Shown piece by piece: positions 6,348 to 14,791 of a stretch of 38,469 bases of DNA. The DNA lies in NCBI GenBank assembly GCA_002291945.1, contig DBAZ01000016.1, positions 1 through 38,469 on the forward strand, given 5' to 3'. Within the stretch, counting starts at the first letter, position 1. Every line of letters starts with the position of its first letter. The notes under the pieces are model-generated. The model saw only the letters and a list, made by a program, of their open reading frames with translations. It was not told the DNA's origin and ran no database searches. Source of the stretch: Tepidimonas sp. UBA997 (GTDB lineage Bacteria; Pseudomonadota; Gammaproteobacteria; Burkholderiales; Burkholderiaceae_C). Position numbers and translations under genes: made by a program.

Positions 6348-8761
6348 CGGATGTGTTGACCTTGAACGAAAAAATCAGCTCTGCAGGCGACCCCGACAGC
6401 CTGGCCGCCTACGCCCAGCGTGCCTACCTGGAATACGCCCTGAGTGTGGTCAAGGGCCGCGCGTTGCCTGATGTGTGCGATGGCCAGAAGCCGGTGCAGC
6501 GGCGCATTCTGTATGCCATGCAGCGCATGGGCTTGGGCTACAGCGGCCCCAGCAGCAACACCCCGGCCAAGCCGGTGAAAAGCGCCCGCGTGGTGGGCGA
6601 CGTGCTGGGCCGCTTCCACCCGCATGGCGACAGCGCCGCCTACGACGCGCTGGTGCGCATGGCACAAGACTTCGCACTGCGCTACCCGCTGATCGATGGG
6701 CAGGGCAACTTTGGCAGCCGCGACGGCGACGGTGCCGCCGCCATGCGCTACACCGAAGCGCGGCTGACCCGCATTTCCACCTTGCTGCTGGACGAAATCG
6801 ACCAGGGCACGGTGGACTTCGTGCCCAATTACGACGGGTCCACCGAAGAGCCGCGGCAATTACCGGCCCGCCTGCCGTTTGCCCTGTTGAATGGGGCCAG
6901 CGGCATTGCCGTCGGCATGGCCACCGAAATGCCCAGCCACAACCTGTGTGAGGTGGCCGATGCCTGCGTGGCCTTGCTCAAAAACCCGAAGCTGACCGAC
7001 GATGATCTGTTGGCCCTGCTGCCCGGGCCGGACTACCCCGGCGGCGGGCAGATCATCAGCCCGGCGGCCGACATGGCCGACGCTTACCGCACCGGCCGCG
7101 GCAGCCTGAAGGTGCGCGCCCGCTGGAAGATCGAAGACTTGGCGCGCGGCCAGTGGCAATTGGTGGTGACCGAACTGCCCCCCAACGTCAGCAGCCAGAA
7201 AGTGCTGGAAGAACTCGAGGAACTCACCAACCCCAAGGTGAAGGCGGGCAAAAAGGCCCTGACGCAGGAGCAGACGCAACTCAAGGCCAGCTTGCTGGCC
7301 GTGCTCGACGGAGTGCGCGACGAGTCCAGCAAAGACGCGCCGGTGCGCCTCGTGTTCGAGCCCAAGAGCAGCCGCATCGAGCAAGCCGAACTCATCACGG
7401 CCTTGCTGGCGCACACCAGCCTGGAAACATCCGCGCCCATCAACCTGACCATGGTGGGCCTGGACGGCAAGCCCGTGCCCAAGACCCTGCGCCAGATGCT
7501 GGAGGAATGGATCGCCTTTCGCCAGACCACCATCACCCGCCGTTCGCAGCACCGGCTGAGCAAGGTGCTGGAGCGCATCCACATCCTCGAAGGGCGGCAG
7601 ATCGTGCTGCTCAACATCGACGCGGTGATTGCCATCATCCGAGCCAGCGACGAGCCCAAGGCCGCGCTGATGGCGCGTTTCCACTTGAGCGAGCGGCAGG
7701 CCGAGGACATTCTGGACATCCGCTTGCGCCAACTGGCGCGGCTGGAAGCGATCAAGATCGAGCAGGAATTGAAGGATTTGCGCCACGAGCAAGGCAGGCT
7801 GGAGGACATTCTGGCCCACCCCAACAGCCTGCGCCGCCTGATGACGAAAGAAATCGAGGCCGACGCCAAGACCTTTGGCGACCAGCGCCGGACCCTGATT
7901 CAGGCCGAGAAAAAGGCGGTGGCCGAGATCAAGGTAGTCGATGAGCCGGTGACGGTGGTGGTGTCCAGCAAGGGCTGGGTACGCGCCCGCAGCGGTCATG
8001 GGCACGACGCTGGTGGCTTTGCCTTCAAGGCCGGTGATGGGTTGTATGGCACTTTTGAATGCCGCACGGTGGACACGCTGATCGTGTTCGGCAGCAAGGG
8101 GCGGGTGTACAGCGTGCCCGTGGCCAGCCTGCCCGGCGCACGCGGCGACGGCCAGCCCGTCACGACACTGATCGACCTCGAAGCGGGCACCCAACCGGTG
8201 CATTACTTTGCGGGTGCTGCGGGGGCCACCCTGCTGCTGAGTGGCTCGGCGGGCTACGGCTTTCTGGCCAGCGTGGATGACATGCTGAGCCGCCAGAAGG
8301 CGGGTAAAGCCTTTGTCAGCTTGAACGAGGGTGAAGCCTTGTCTGCCCCGGCGCTGGTCAGTGGCGGCATGGTGGTTCGCTTGGGCGGGCAGGAAGGGGG
8401 GGTGATCGCGCCGCCCAGCGCAGCCCTTGGGGGGCAAGCCGAAGCCGCGCTGGCAGCCGCGACCCATGTGTGCTGTGTGTCTGCTGCGGGCCGCATCCTG
8501 ACCTTTGAGCTGAGCGAGTTGAAGCCGCTGCCCAAGGGCGGGCGCGGCCTGATGCTGCTGCAACTCGACCGCACCGACACGCTGGTCGGCGCGGCGGCCT
8601 ACACCCGCAGCGTGCGCATCGAAGGCGTAGGCCGAGGCGGCAAGCTGCGCGACGAAACGCTGGAAATCCGCAGCCTGAACAACGCCCGTGCCGCTCGCGG
8701 GCGCAAAGGCAAGGACGCCAGCTTTGGCTTCAAGCCCGCACGGGTGTTGCGGCTGGTGTGA
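6344..8761 (+). CDS. parC: DNA topoisomerase IV subunit A
   Basis: ParC is the DNA-cleaving subunit of topoisomerase IV and partners the ParE encoded upstream. The 805-residue protein has the winged-helix region GRALPDVCDGQKPVQRRILY and the quinolone-determining region HPHGDSAAYDALV (Ser97, Asp101), with serine kept at the position mutated in resistant strains. AAMRYTEARL carries the catalytic Tyr at about 136. A coiled-coil gate region follows near 430-520, and the C-terminal third has the degenerate beta-pinwheel repeats of ParC rather than GyrA. The ATG at 6344 overlaps the stop of the Fic remnant. No strong Shine-Dalgarno is seen. Confidence 0.97.
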   Translation: MTDVLTLNEKISSAGDPDSLAAYAQRAYLEYALSVVKGRALPDVCDGQKPVQRRILYAMQRMGLGYSGPSSNTPAKPVKSARVVGDVLGRFHPHGDSAAYDALVRMAQDFALRYPLIDGQGNFGSRDGDGAAAMRYTEARLTRISTLLLDEIDQGTVDFVPNYDGSTEEPRQLPARLPFALLNGASGIAVGMATEMPSHNLCEVADACVALLKNPKLTDDDLLALLPGPDYPGGGQIISPAADMADAYRTGRGSLKVRARWKIEDLARGQWQLVVTELPPNVSSQKVLEELEELTNPKVKAGKKALTQEQTQLKASLLAVLDGVRDESSKDAPVRLVFEPKSSRIEQAELITALLAHTSLETSAPINLTMVGLDGKPVPKTLRQMLEEWIAFRQTTITRRSQHRLSKVLERIHILEGRQIVLLNIDAVIAIIRASDEPKAALMARFHLSERQAEDILDIRLRQLARLEAIKIEQELKDLRHEQGRLEDILAHPNSLRRLMTKEIEADAKTFGDQRRTLIQAEKKAVAEIKVVDEPVTVVVSSKGWVRARSGHGHDAGGFAFKAGDGLYGTFECRTVDTLIVFGSKGRVYSVPVASLPGARGDGQPVTTLIDLEAGTQPVHYFAGAAGATLLLSGSAGYGFLASVDDMLSRQKAGKAFVSLNEGEALSAPALVSGGMVVRLGGQEGGVIAPPSAALGGQAEAALAAATHVCCVSAAGRILTFELSELKPLPKGGRGLMLLQLDRTDTLVGAAAYTRSVRIEGVGRGGKLRDETLEIRSLNNARAARGRKGKDASFGFKPARVLRLV

Positions 8762-8780
8762 GGTCGGGCCGCCTCAGCCA

Positions 8781-8862
8781 GCAGGCGATCGGTGGGTCAT
8801 CGGCAGGCGATCGGCAGGCGATCAGCGCTGTGTCGATCAGCGCTGTGTCGATCAGCGCTGTT
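8781..8862. repeat. Short direct-repeat patch: 11-bp x2 then 15-bp x2.8
   Basis: ATCGGCAGGCG occurs twice in tandem (8799-8809 and 8810-8820), with a related GCAGGCGATCGG just before at 8781. ATCAGCGCTGTGTCG follows twice (8821-8835, 8836-8850), with a third copy cut after 11 bases (8851-8861). The patch lies between the parC stop and the Uma2 gene, and ends against the candidate -35 of the latter. Confidence 0.9.
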
Positions 8863-8889
8863 GTGGCCGCAGCGGGCATTGGTGATAAT
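8861..8889 (+). promoter_or_regulatory. Candidate sigma70 promoter of the Uma2-family gene
   Basis: TTGTGG (8861-8866) and GATAAT (8884-8889) are separated by 17 bp, with a TG just before the -10. A start near 8896 would give a leader of about 34 nt before the ATG at 8930. This argues against the alternative ATG at 8888, which would lie inside the -10. Confidence 0.4.
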
Positions 8890-8929
8890 GGCTGCAAGCC
8901 GGAAATTCGAAGGCCACACCAAGCACACC

Positions 8930-9514
8930 ATGAAAACCGCCCTCTATCAGCCGCTGGATGAAGCAGGCTATCTGAAGCTGGAAGCGCGAAGCCCCATGCG
9001 CCACGAGTACGTGGCCGGGCAGATCTATGCCATGTCCGGGGCTTCGCTGAGGCACAACATCATCACGCTCAATATCGCTTCGCTGTTGCGCAGCCACTTG
9101 CGCGGCAGCCCGTGCCGCACCTTCATGGCCGACGCCAAGCTGCGCGTGGCCAAGAAACAGAGCATCTACTACCCCGACGTGATGGTGACTTGCGATGCCC
9201 AGCACCAGCAGGTCGGCAGTGGTGACTACCTGGTCGAATCGCCCCGGCTGGTGCTGGAGGTGTTGTCGGACTCCACCGCTGGCACCGACCGGCGTGAAAA
9301 GCTGCTCGCTTACCGCACCTTGCCCACGTTGCAGGAATACGTGCTGGTGTGGCAAGACGAGCCGGTCATCGAAGTCCATCGCCGCCAAGGTGATATCGGC
9401 TGGCAGGTGATCACGCTGGCACCGGGCGATCCCGTGGCGTGGATGAGCGTGGAGCTGACGACCGACTTTGCCACGGTCTATGAGGAAAGCGGGCTGGCCT
9501 TGCCACCAGCCTGA
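8930..9514 (+). CDS. Uma2 family (DUF820) restriction-endonuclease-like protein
   Basis: This 194-residue protein has the Uma2/DUF820 pattern: RHEYVAGQIYAMSGAS near residues 24-39, RHNIITLNIASLL, then the PD-(D/E)XK-type core YYPDVMVTCD (Asp83), LVLEVLSDSTAGTDRREKL (Glu110, Lys124) and LQEYVLVWQDEPVIEV. These proteins are predicted nucleases of uncertain biology, most numerous in cyanobacteria and often scattered or mobile elsewhere. It stands alone between parC and a convergent RidA gene, with no methyltransferase or antitoxin beside it. The start at 8930 gives the normal length; an ATG at 8888 would add 14 residues. Confidence 0.85.
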   Translation: MKTALYQPLDEAGYLKLEARSPMRHEYVAGQIYAMSGASLRHNIITLNIASLLRSHLRGSPCRTFMADAKLRVAKKQSIYYPDVMVTCDAQHQQVGSGDYLVESPRLVLEVLSDSTAGTDRREKLLAYRTLPTLQEYVLVWQDEPVIEVHRRQGDIGWQVITLAPGDPVAWMSVELTTDFATVYEESGLALPPA

Positions 9515-9593
9515 GGGGCCGTGCGCTGGTTTGGCCGCCTGGCCCTAGGCTCTGGGGCGGCCCGGCTTGGGCCTTGGCTACCGGTCGGGCTGC

Positions 9594-10064
9594 TTAGGCC
9601 AGTTCGGCGATGAGTTCGATTTCCACACAGGCACCCAGTGGCAGTTGCACGACACCGAAGGCGCTGCGGGCGTGCGCACCCACCACCGGGCCGAACACCT
9701 GGCCGAGCAACTCCGAGCAACCGTTGGTGACGAGGTGCTGTTCGGTGTAGCTGCTGGTGGAGTTGACCAAGCTGAGCACTTTGACGATGCGCTTGACGCC
9801 GTCGAGGTCGGTGTCGGCGGCCACGCAGGCGGCGTGCAAGGTGCCCAGCAGGTCGATCGCCACCGAACGAGCAGCCGCTTTGGCCTCGTCGGTGTTCATG
9901 GTCAGGCCCACCTGGCCCACCCAAGGCTTTCCCCCCTGCTTGGCAATGTGCCCGCTCAAGAACAGCAGTTGGCCGCTTCGGACAAAAGGCACATAAGCCG
10001 CCGCAGGCACGGCCACCGGGGGCAGTTCGATGCCGAGGGACTTCAGGGTGTGATAAACAGTCAT
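9594..10064 (-). CDS. RidA family protein (YjgF/YER057c/UK114)
   Basis: This 156-residue protein has the RidA fold pattern: YVPFVRSGQLLFLSGHIAKQ, a middle section TLHAACVAADTDLDGVKRIV, and the C-terminal HARSAFGVVQLPLGACVEIE with an arginine where RidA proteins bind the substrate carboxylate. Classic RidA hydrolyses reactive enamine/imine intermediates released by PLP enzymes. This longer form (usual length about 130) belongs to a subgroup whose substrate is unknown. The ATG at 10064 overlaps the TGA of the transglutaminase gene (ATGA), so it is the last member of that operon. It is convergent with the Uma2 gene. Confidence 0.88.
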   Translation of the reverse strand: MTVYHTLKSLGIELPPVAVPAAAYVPFVRSGQLLFLSGHIAKQGGKPWVGQVGLTMNTDEAKAAARSVAIDLLGTLHAACVAADTDLDGVKRIVKVLSLVNSTSSYTEQHLVTNGCSELLGQVFGPVVGAHARSAFGVVQLPLGACVEIELIAELA

Positions 10065-10978
10065 GCAGATCTCCGGGTTGGGGTTACACAATCGGTCGAT
10101 TCGGTGTCGGCTGCCACGGTCACTGCCACTGCCAGCGTGTGCGCCCCCCCGCCCTGGATCACACCGCGCAGGGGGGAAACGTCGCCAAAGTCGCGCCCCA
10201 GGGCCAGCGTCACATAGTCTTCGCCCGCGCAGCCGACGCCGCAACGGTTGTTGGTCGGGTCAAAGTCTATCCAGTGCGTACCATGAGGCACGGATACCCA
10301 GGCGTGTGACGCATCGCTGCCTACCAGCCGTGGCTGGCCCGGCGGGGGCTGGGTCAGCAGATAGCCGCTGACATAGCGTGCTGGCAGCCCCAAGCTGCGC
10401 AGACAGGCAATCATGATGTGGGCAAAATCCTGGCATACGCCCTGGCGCAGCGCCAGTGCTTGCAAGGCCGGGGTGTTCACTCCGGTGCTGGCGGGCTGGT
10501 ATTCGAAGTCGGCGTGTATTTGCGCCATCAGGTCGCAGCAGGCATCGAGCCAGGGTCGGCCCGGTGCGAATGCCGTTCGGGCGTAGTTGGAAAACGCCTC
10601 ATGGCGGGCAATGTAGGGCGATGGGAAGACGAATTCGGCCGCGGCTTCGTAAGGGGCATGGGCACGGTATTGCAAGCGCTCACGCACGGCCTCCCAAGGC
10701 GGGCTGTCGGTAAGTTCCTGGCCGCGCCGGGTTTGCACCAGGCTGCTGGCGCTGACATCGAGCGTGTCATGCGGGCTTTGGAGCGAGAAAAAAGTTCGCC
10801 AATTGCCCAGAGCGTCGCGGCTGGTCTGCTGCAGGGCGGGTGCGGGCCGTATGTCCAACTGGTGCTGGAGTAAGGTCTGGCTGGGCAGGTCCAGCGGGCG
10901 CAGATGGGCCAGGTGCTGCGCCACCACCACCGGGGCTTGGTAGGTGTAACGGGTGTGATGCAGGATGCGCAACAGCAT
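10061..10978 (-). CDS. Transglutaminase-like cysteine protease family protein
   Basis: This 305-residue protein begins with the bacterial transglutaminase N-terminal domain, MLLRILHHTRYTYQAPVVVA (about 1-95). The transglutaminase/protease core follows. The catalytic triad is visible: Cys182 in RQGVCQDFAHIM, His225 in SDASHAWV and Asp240 in WIDFDPTNN. There is no signal peptide, so a cytoplasmic place is likely. In this family the core may cleave or form amide bonds. The gene lies 2 bp downstream of the ATP-grasp/alpha-E gene and overlaps the RidA gene by 4 bp. Such neighbours are known to occur together and are predicted to act on a peptide or isopeptide substrate. Confidence 0.9.
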   Translation of the reverse strand: MLLRILHHTRYTYQAPVVVAQHLAHLRPLDLPSQTLLQHQLDIRPAPALQQTSRDALGNWRTFFSLQSPHDTLDVSASSLVQTRRGQELTDSPPWEAVRERLQYRAHAPYEAAAEFVFPSPYIARHEAFSNYARTAFAPGRPWLDACCDLMAQIHADFEYQPASTGVNTPALQALALRQGVCQDFAHIMIACLRSLGLPARYVSGYLLTQPPPGQPRLVGSDASHAWVSVPHGTHWIDFDPTNNRCGVGCAGEDYVTLALGRDFGDVSPLRGVIQGGGAHTLAVAVTVAADTESTDCVTPTRRSA

Positions 10979-10980
10979 GG

Positions 10981-13560
10981 TCAGAGCAGAAAGCTGCGGT
11001 TGACGCGGTCGGCATGGCTGAAGTAGTCATGCCCCAGCCGGTCCGACAAATCGTGCGCAGACTGGGTACACGACTGCAGCATTTGCAGCAGAGCCAGATA
11101 GGCGCTGTGCTGCCCGGCCGGGCCTGACTGTGCGCCGCTCAGGGCTATCAGGTCCCAGTGTTGCGGGTCGGGCAGGCCAGCGAGCAGGCGATCGGTGTCG
11201 CTGGTGGGCACGGCAGGCAGTTGTCTGAGCCGGGAGCGCAGGGTGGCCAGGACCCAGGTCAGCGAGCGGGGGTTGTCGCGCTGGATGACCAGCAAATCGA
11301 GCAGGGCGACGAGGTCGCGCCGCTGCGGGTACTGGGCGTGGAAGGTGATGGTGCTGTCGAAAAAAGCCAGCAGGGCTTCGAAGCCACCGCTCTCGAATGC
11401 AGCGCCGCTTTGCAGCCCGGCGGCGAGCGCGTTCGACAAGGTGGCCAGCCGTTCGATGTGACGCCCGATGCTGAGCATGCGCCAGCCGTCGTCACGCATC
11501 ATGCGGTCGGTCTGCGCCCCGGTGATGGCCGACAGGAGTTGGCTGGTTTCCTCCAGCACTTCCAGCGCTTCCTGGGAGGCCAGTTCGTCTTCTTGGCTCA
11601 AGGCTGCGATCTGGGTGGCGAATGCGGTGTCGGCGCGTTCGATCAGGTTGCGTTGTTCGTGCGACAAGCGCTCGCGGACGTTGTTGGCAGCCAAGCGCAG
11701 GGCGCGCAGGTTGTAGCCCACGCTCGGGGCGTCGGCGTCGGCCCCCAGCATCGCCACCAGTGAGCGCTCGAACACGCGCGGCGACAGGTGGGCGTCGGGT
11801 ACCGAGGGCAGCACCAGGCCGTTGGTCTTGGCGCACACCGACAACCATTGCAGCAATTCGGGGCTGGCTGCGTCTTCCCCTTGCAGGCAGCGCAAGGCGG
11901 TGCGGGCCAGGCGTAGGCTGTTTTCGGCGCGTTCGCTGTAGCGGCCCAGCCAGAACAGGTTTTCTGCCGACCGGCTGCTGACGACGCGCTTTTGCAGTGC
12001 CATGCTCAAGGTGCTGGGTGCGCTGGTCAGCAGGCTGGTTTGATCGACCTCCCCGTCGGTCAAGACCCAGCAGTCGGCGCTGCTGCCGCCCGTTTGCATG
12101 GACGCCATTTGCTCCCCACGCGGGGCCAGGCGCACCATGCCACCGGGCAGCACACGCCAGGATTGCGGGCCGTCTGCGAGCGCAAACACCCTCAGCATGG
12201 CGGCACGCGGTGCCATGCCGTTGCCGCGCCAGGTGGGCTGTTGCGACAGCGCCAGGTAGGCTTGTAGGGTGTAGTCGTCGGGCTGGTGCGCGATGCGCCG
12301 ACGCCATTGATCCACTGCCGCAGGAGCCAGGCTCGGGCCGATCACGGCGGCGCTGTCGCGGTTGAGCCAGGTGCTTTTGATGACGCTGTGCTCCAGCAGC
12401 GGCAGGCCGCGGTGCATGCTGGCGGCCTCGCCACACCACCAGGTGGCCAGAGACGGCAGGGCCAGTGGCTCGCCCAGCAAGGCGAGACTGACGGCAGGCA
12501 GAAAACCCAGCAAGGCACTCGATTCCAGTGGGCCAGAGCCGGGCGTATTGGCCAGCACCACGTGTCCGGCGCGCACGGCCTGCATCAGCCCCGGGACGCC
12601 GAGCGCCGAATCGCTGCGCAGTTCCAGCGGGTCCAGCCATTCGTCGTCGAGCCGTTTGATGAGCACATCGACCGGCTCCAGCCCGTTGAGGGTCTTGAGA
12701 AACACCCGCTGGTCGCGCACGGTCAGGTCGTTGCCTTCGACCAGATTCAGGCCCAGGTAACGAGCCAGGTAGGCGTGCTCAAAATAGGTTTCGTTGTATG
12801 GGCCGGGCGTGAGCAGGGCGATGCGTGCATCCCGGCCCCGGGGCGACAGGCGGCTCAGGCCTTGCATCAACCCTTGGTAGCTGGCCGCCAGACGCTGTAC
12901 CCGCATCTCGCTGAAGGCCTTGGGGAACTGGCGGGCAATGGCAATCCGGTTTTCCAGCAGGTAGCCCAGCCCGGAAGGGGCCTGTGTGCGGTGGGAAACG
13001 ATCCACCATTGGCCGTCGGGGCCGCGTGCGAGGTCAAAGGCCGCGATGTGCAGCCAGGTGTCGCCGGGCGGCGTCAGGCCGACCAGCGGGCGCAGGTAGC
13101 CCGGCTGCCCTTGAATCAGCGCCGGGGGCAGCAGCCCTTGGCGCAGCAGGTGCTGAGGCCCGTAGATGTCGGCCAACATCCGGTCGAGCAGCCGCGTGCG
13201 CTGCAGGACGCCCGCTTCGATGGCTGACCAGTCTGCCGGGGTCAGGATCATCGGGAAGAGGTCGAGCGACCAAGGTCTTTGCTGGCTGTGCTGGTCGGCA
13301 TAGACGTTGTAGGTCACGCCGTTGTCGCGCAGTTGCTGCTCCAGGCTCTGGCGACGCCGGTTCAGATCGCCGAAGCCGTCAAAGCCTAGGTGGTCGAAAA
13401 ACTGCTGCCAATGCGGGGCCAGTCCTTGTTCGGTTTGGCCGTTGCGACGCAGTTCGTCGAAATGACCCGGCGCAGCAGGCCGCGCCAAGGATTCGGCCAG
13501 CGCCGTGACGCTGGCCGGTGCGGGATCAACACCAGACAGAGGCAAAGAGGTTTTGATCAC
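10981..13560 (-). CDS. Circularly permuted ATP-grasp / alpha-E fusion protein
   Basis: This 859-residue protein joins two domains that are often separate genes. Residues about 20-500 form the circularly permuted ATP-grasp unit (DUF404/DUF407 type), with YADQHSQQRPWSLDLFPMIL, LLTPGPYNETYFEHAYLARY and DVLIKRLDDEWLDPLELRSD; these resemble glutathionylspermidine-synthase-like ligases. Residues about 525-850 form the helical alpha-E domain (DUF403), starting near SSRSAENLFWLGRYSERAEN. The start codon is GTG at 13560. ATP-grasp enzymes of this type are predicted to make peptide or amide bonds with ATP; the true substrate is unknown. The gene leads an operon with a transglutaminase-like and a RidA gene. 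The large arginine- and proline-rich frames on the opposite strand are shadows. Confidence 0.92.
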   Translation of the reverse strand: MIKTSLPLSGVDPAPASVTALAESLARPAAPGHFDELRRNGQTEQGLAPHWQQFFDHLGFDGFGDLNRRRQSLEQQLRDNGVTYNVYADQHSQQRPWSLDLFPMILTPADWSAIEAGVLQRTRLLDRMLADIYGPQHLLRQGLLPPALIQGQPGYLRPLVGLTPPGDTWLHIAAFDLARGPDGQWWIVSHRTQAPSGLGYLLENRIAIARQFPKAFSEMRVQRLAASYQGLMQGLSRLSPRGRDARIALLTPGPYNETYFEHAYLARYLGLNLVEGNDLTVRDQRVFLKTLNGLEPVDVLIKRLDDEWLDPLELRSDSALGVPGLMQAVRAGHVVLANTPGSGPLESSALLGFLPAVSLALLGEPLALPSLATWWCGEAASMHRGLPLLEHSVIKSTWLNRDSAAVIGPSLAPAAVDQWRRRIAHQPDDYTLQAYLALSQQPTWRGNGMAPRAAMLRVFALADGPQSWRVLPGGMVRLAPRGEQMASMQTGGSSADCWVLTDGEVDQTSLLTSAPSTLSMALQKRVVSSRSAENLFWLGRYSERAENSLRLARTALRCLQGEDAASPELLQWLSVCAKTNGLVLPSVPDAHLSPRVFERSLVAMLGADADAPSVGYNLRALRLAANNVRERLSHEQRNLIERADTAFATQIAALSQEDELASQEALEVLEETSQLLSAITGAQTDRMMRDDGWRMLSIGRHIERLATLSNALAAGLQSGAAFESGGFEALLAFFDSTITFHAQYPQRRDLVALLDLLVIQRDNPRSLTWVLATLRSRLRQLPAVPTSDTDRLLAGLPDPQHWDLIALSGAQSGPAGQHSAYLALLQMLQSCTQSAHDLSDRLGHDYFSHADRVNRSFLL

Positions 13561-13585
13561 TGACCCGCCGTGGGCTTAACGAACG

Positions 13586-13661
13586 TGGTGCCGGAAAGAG
13601 GAATCGAACCCCCGACCTTCTCATTACGAATGAGCTGCTCTACCGACTGAGCTATTCCGGC
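13586..13661 (-). tRNA. tRNA-Thr, anticodon CGU
   Basis: The minus strand folds as a full cloverleaf of 76 nt. The acceptor stem GCCGGAA pairs with TTCCGGC. The D arm is GCTC/GAGC and the anticodon loop TTCGTAA gives anticodon CGU (threonine, codon ACG). The T arm contains GGTTCGATTCC. A73 and an encoded CCA end the gene. It closely resembles E. coli thrW. It is transcribed alone between fbp and the ATP-grasp gene. No integrase or att-like duplication is seen beside it. Confidence 0.97.
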
Positions 13662-13696
13662 GCTTGACAGGCTGCTGCCCAGCAGCATAGCTTTTG

Positions 13697-13702
13697 ATTA
13701 TA
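13697..13702 (-). promoter_or_regulatory. -10 element of the tRNA-Thr promoter
   Basis: A perfect TATAAT lies on the minus strand about 35 bp upstream of the mature tRNA 5' end, predicting a leader of nearly 30 nt for processing. No good -35 is present at 17 bp (TGGCGC). Upstream, GAGCGCCATTT occurs twice with a 14-bp period (13718-13728 and 13732-13742). Confidence 0.6.
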
Positions 13703-13755
13703 GCGTGGCCTCAGTCAGAGCGCCATTTTGTGAGCGCCATTTGGGTGTCAGGCCT

Positions 13756-14775
13756 TCAGGCCTCCATGTGGTAGGACGTGACGCGCTCCACCTCATGCTT
13801 GGAGCCCAGAATCACGCTGACACGTTCGTGCAGTTCCTCGGGTTGAATGTCGAGGATGCGGCGGCGGCCGTTGGTCGCGGCCCCGCCAGCCTGTTCCACC
13901 AGCCAGCCCATCGGGTTGGCTTCGTACATCAGGCGCAGCTTGCCGGGCTTGTTTGGCTCGCGCTTGTCCCAGGGGTAGAGGAAGATGCCGCCGCGGGTCA
14001 GGATGCGATGCACGTCGGCCACCATGGAGGCGATCCAGCGCATGTTGAAGTCTTTGCCGCGTGGGCCTTCCTTGCCCGCCAGGCATTCATCGACATAGCG
14101 CTTGACCGGGGCGTCCCAATGGCGCATGTTACTCATGTTGATGGCGAATTCCTTGGTGTCGGACGGAATCTGCACGTTTTCCTGGGTCAGTGCCCAAGAG
14201 CCTTGTTCGCGGTCGAGCGTGAACATGGCCACGCCGTTGCCCACGGTGAGCACCAGCACCGTCTGCGGGCCATAGACGCAGTAGCCCGCAGCCACTTGCT
14301 GATGACCGGGTTGCAGAAAATCGCTGGCGCACACTGGGTCCACCAGGTCCGGGTTTTCGTTGCGGCGGCGCAGCACCGAAAAAATGGTGCCGATACTCAC
14401 GTTCACGTCGATGTTGCTGGAGCCGTCGAGCGGGTCGAACAGCAGCAGGTACTCGCCTTGCGGGTAGCGGTTGGGCACCACGTAGATGCCTTCCATTTCC
14501 TCGGACGCCATGGCGGCCAGGTGGCCACCCCATTCGTTGGCGTCGATCAACACGTCGTTGGCGATGAGGTCGAGCTTTTTCTGGACTTCGCCTTGTACGT
14601 TTTCGCTGCCCGCGCTGCCCAGCACTTCACCCAGCGCCCCTTTGTTGACGCTGATGGCGATGCGCTTGCAGGCACGGGCCACCACTTCGATGAGCAGCCG
14701 CAGTTCGGGCGGGATGCAACCGTGGACACGCTGTTGCTCGACCAGATAGCGGGTGAGGGAGGGGCGAGGATTCAT
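13756..14775 (-). CDS. fbp: Fructose-1,6-bisphosphatase, class I
   Basis: Fbp removes the 1-phosphate of fructose-1,6-bisphosphate in gluconeogenesis (and in the Calvin cycle where present). The 339-residue product has the metal-binding motif FDPLDGSSNIDVNVS (residues about 113-127) and the SEEME acidic cluster at 91-95. The substrate-binding region follows, with NMRWIASMVADVHRILTRGG and GIFLYPWD further on, and a C-terminal QAGGAATNGRRRILDIQPEE. Length and motifs are normal. It lies 16 bp downstream of pepN on the same strand, so it is probably co-transcribed with it. Confidence 0.97.
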   Translation of the reverse strand: MNPRPSLTRYLVEQQRVHGCIPPELRLLIEVVARACKRIAISVNKGALGEVLGSAGSENVQGEVQKKLDLIANDVLIDANEWGGHLAAMASEEMEGIYVVPNRYPQGEYLLLFDPLDGSSNIDVNVSIGTIFSVLRRRNENPDLVDPVCASDFLQPGHQQVAAGYCVYGPQTVLVLTVGNGVAMFTLDREQGSWALTQENVQIPSDTKEFAINMSNMRHWDAPVKRYVDECLAGKEGPRGKDFNMRWIASMVADVHRILTRGGIFLYPWDKREPNKPGKLRLMYEANPMGWLVEQAGGAATNGRRRILDIQPEELHERVSVILGSKHEVERVTSYHMEA

Positions 14776-14791
14776 GCTGCTTCCTTGCTGT

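Noticed and set aside
8821..8862. Possible CRISPR-like or att repeats
   Set aside because: The 15-bp units are directly adjacent with no spacers, and no integrase or cas gene is nearby.
9559..9573. GC-rich hairpin GGCCC-GGCTT-GGGCC between the convergent Uma2 and RidA genes
   Set aside because: It has only a 5-bp stem and no T tract on either strand, so it is not strong enough to call a terminator.
13586..13661. tRNA-Thr as an integration site
   Set aside because: No duplicated tRNA 3' end and no integrase are present; both flanks are core genes.
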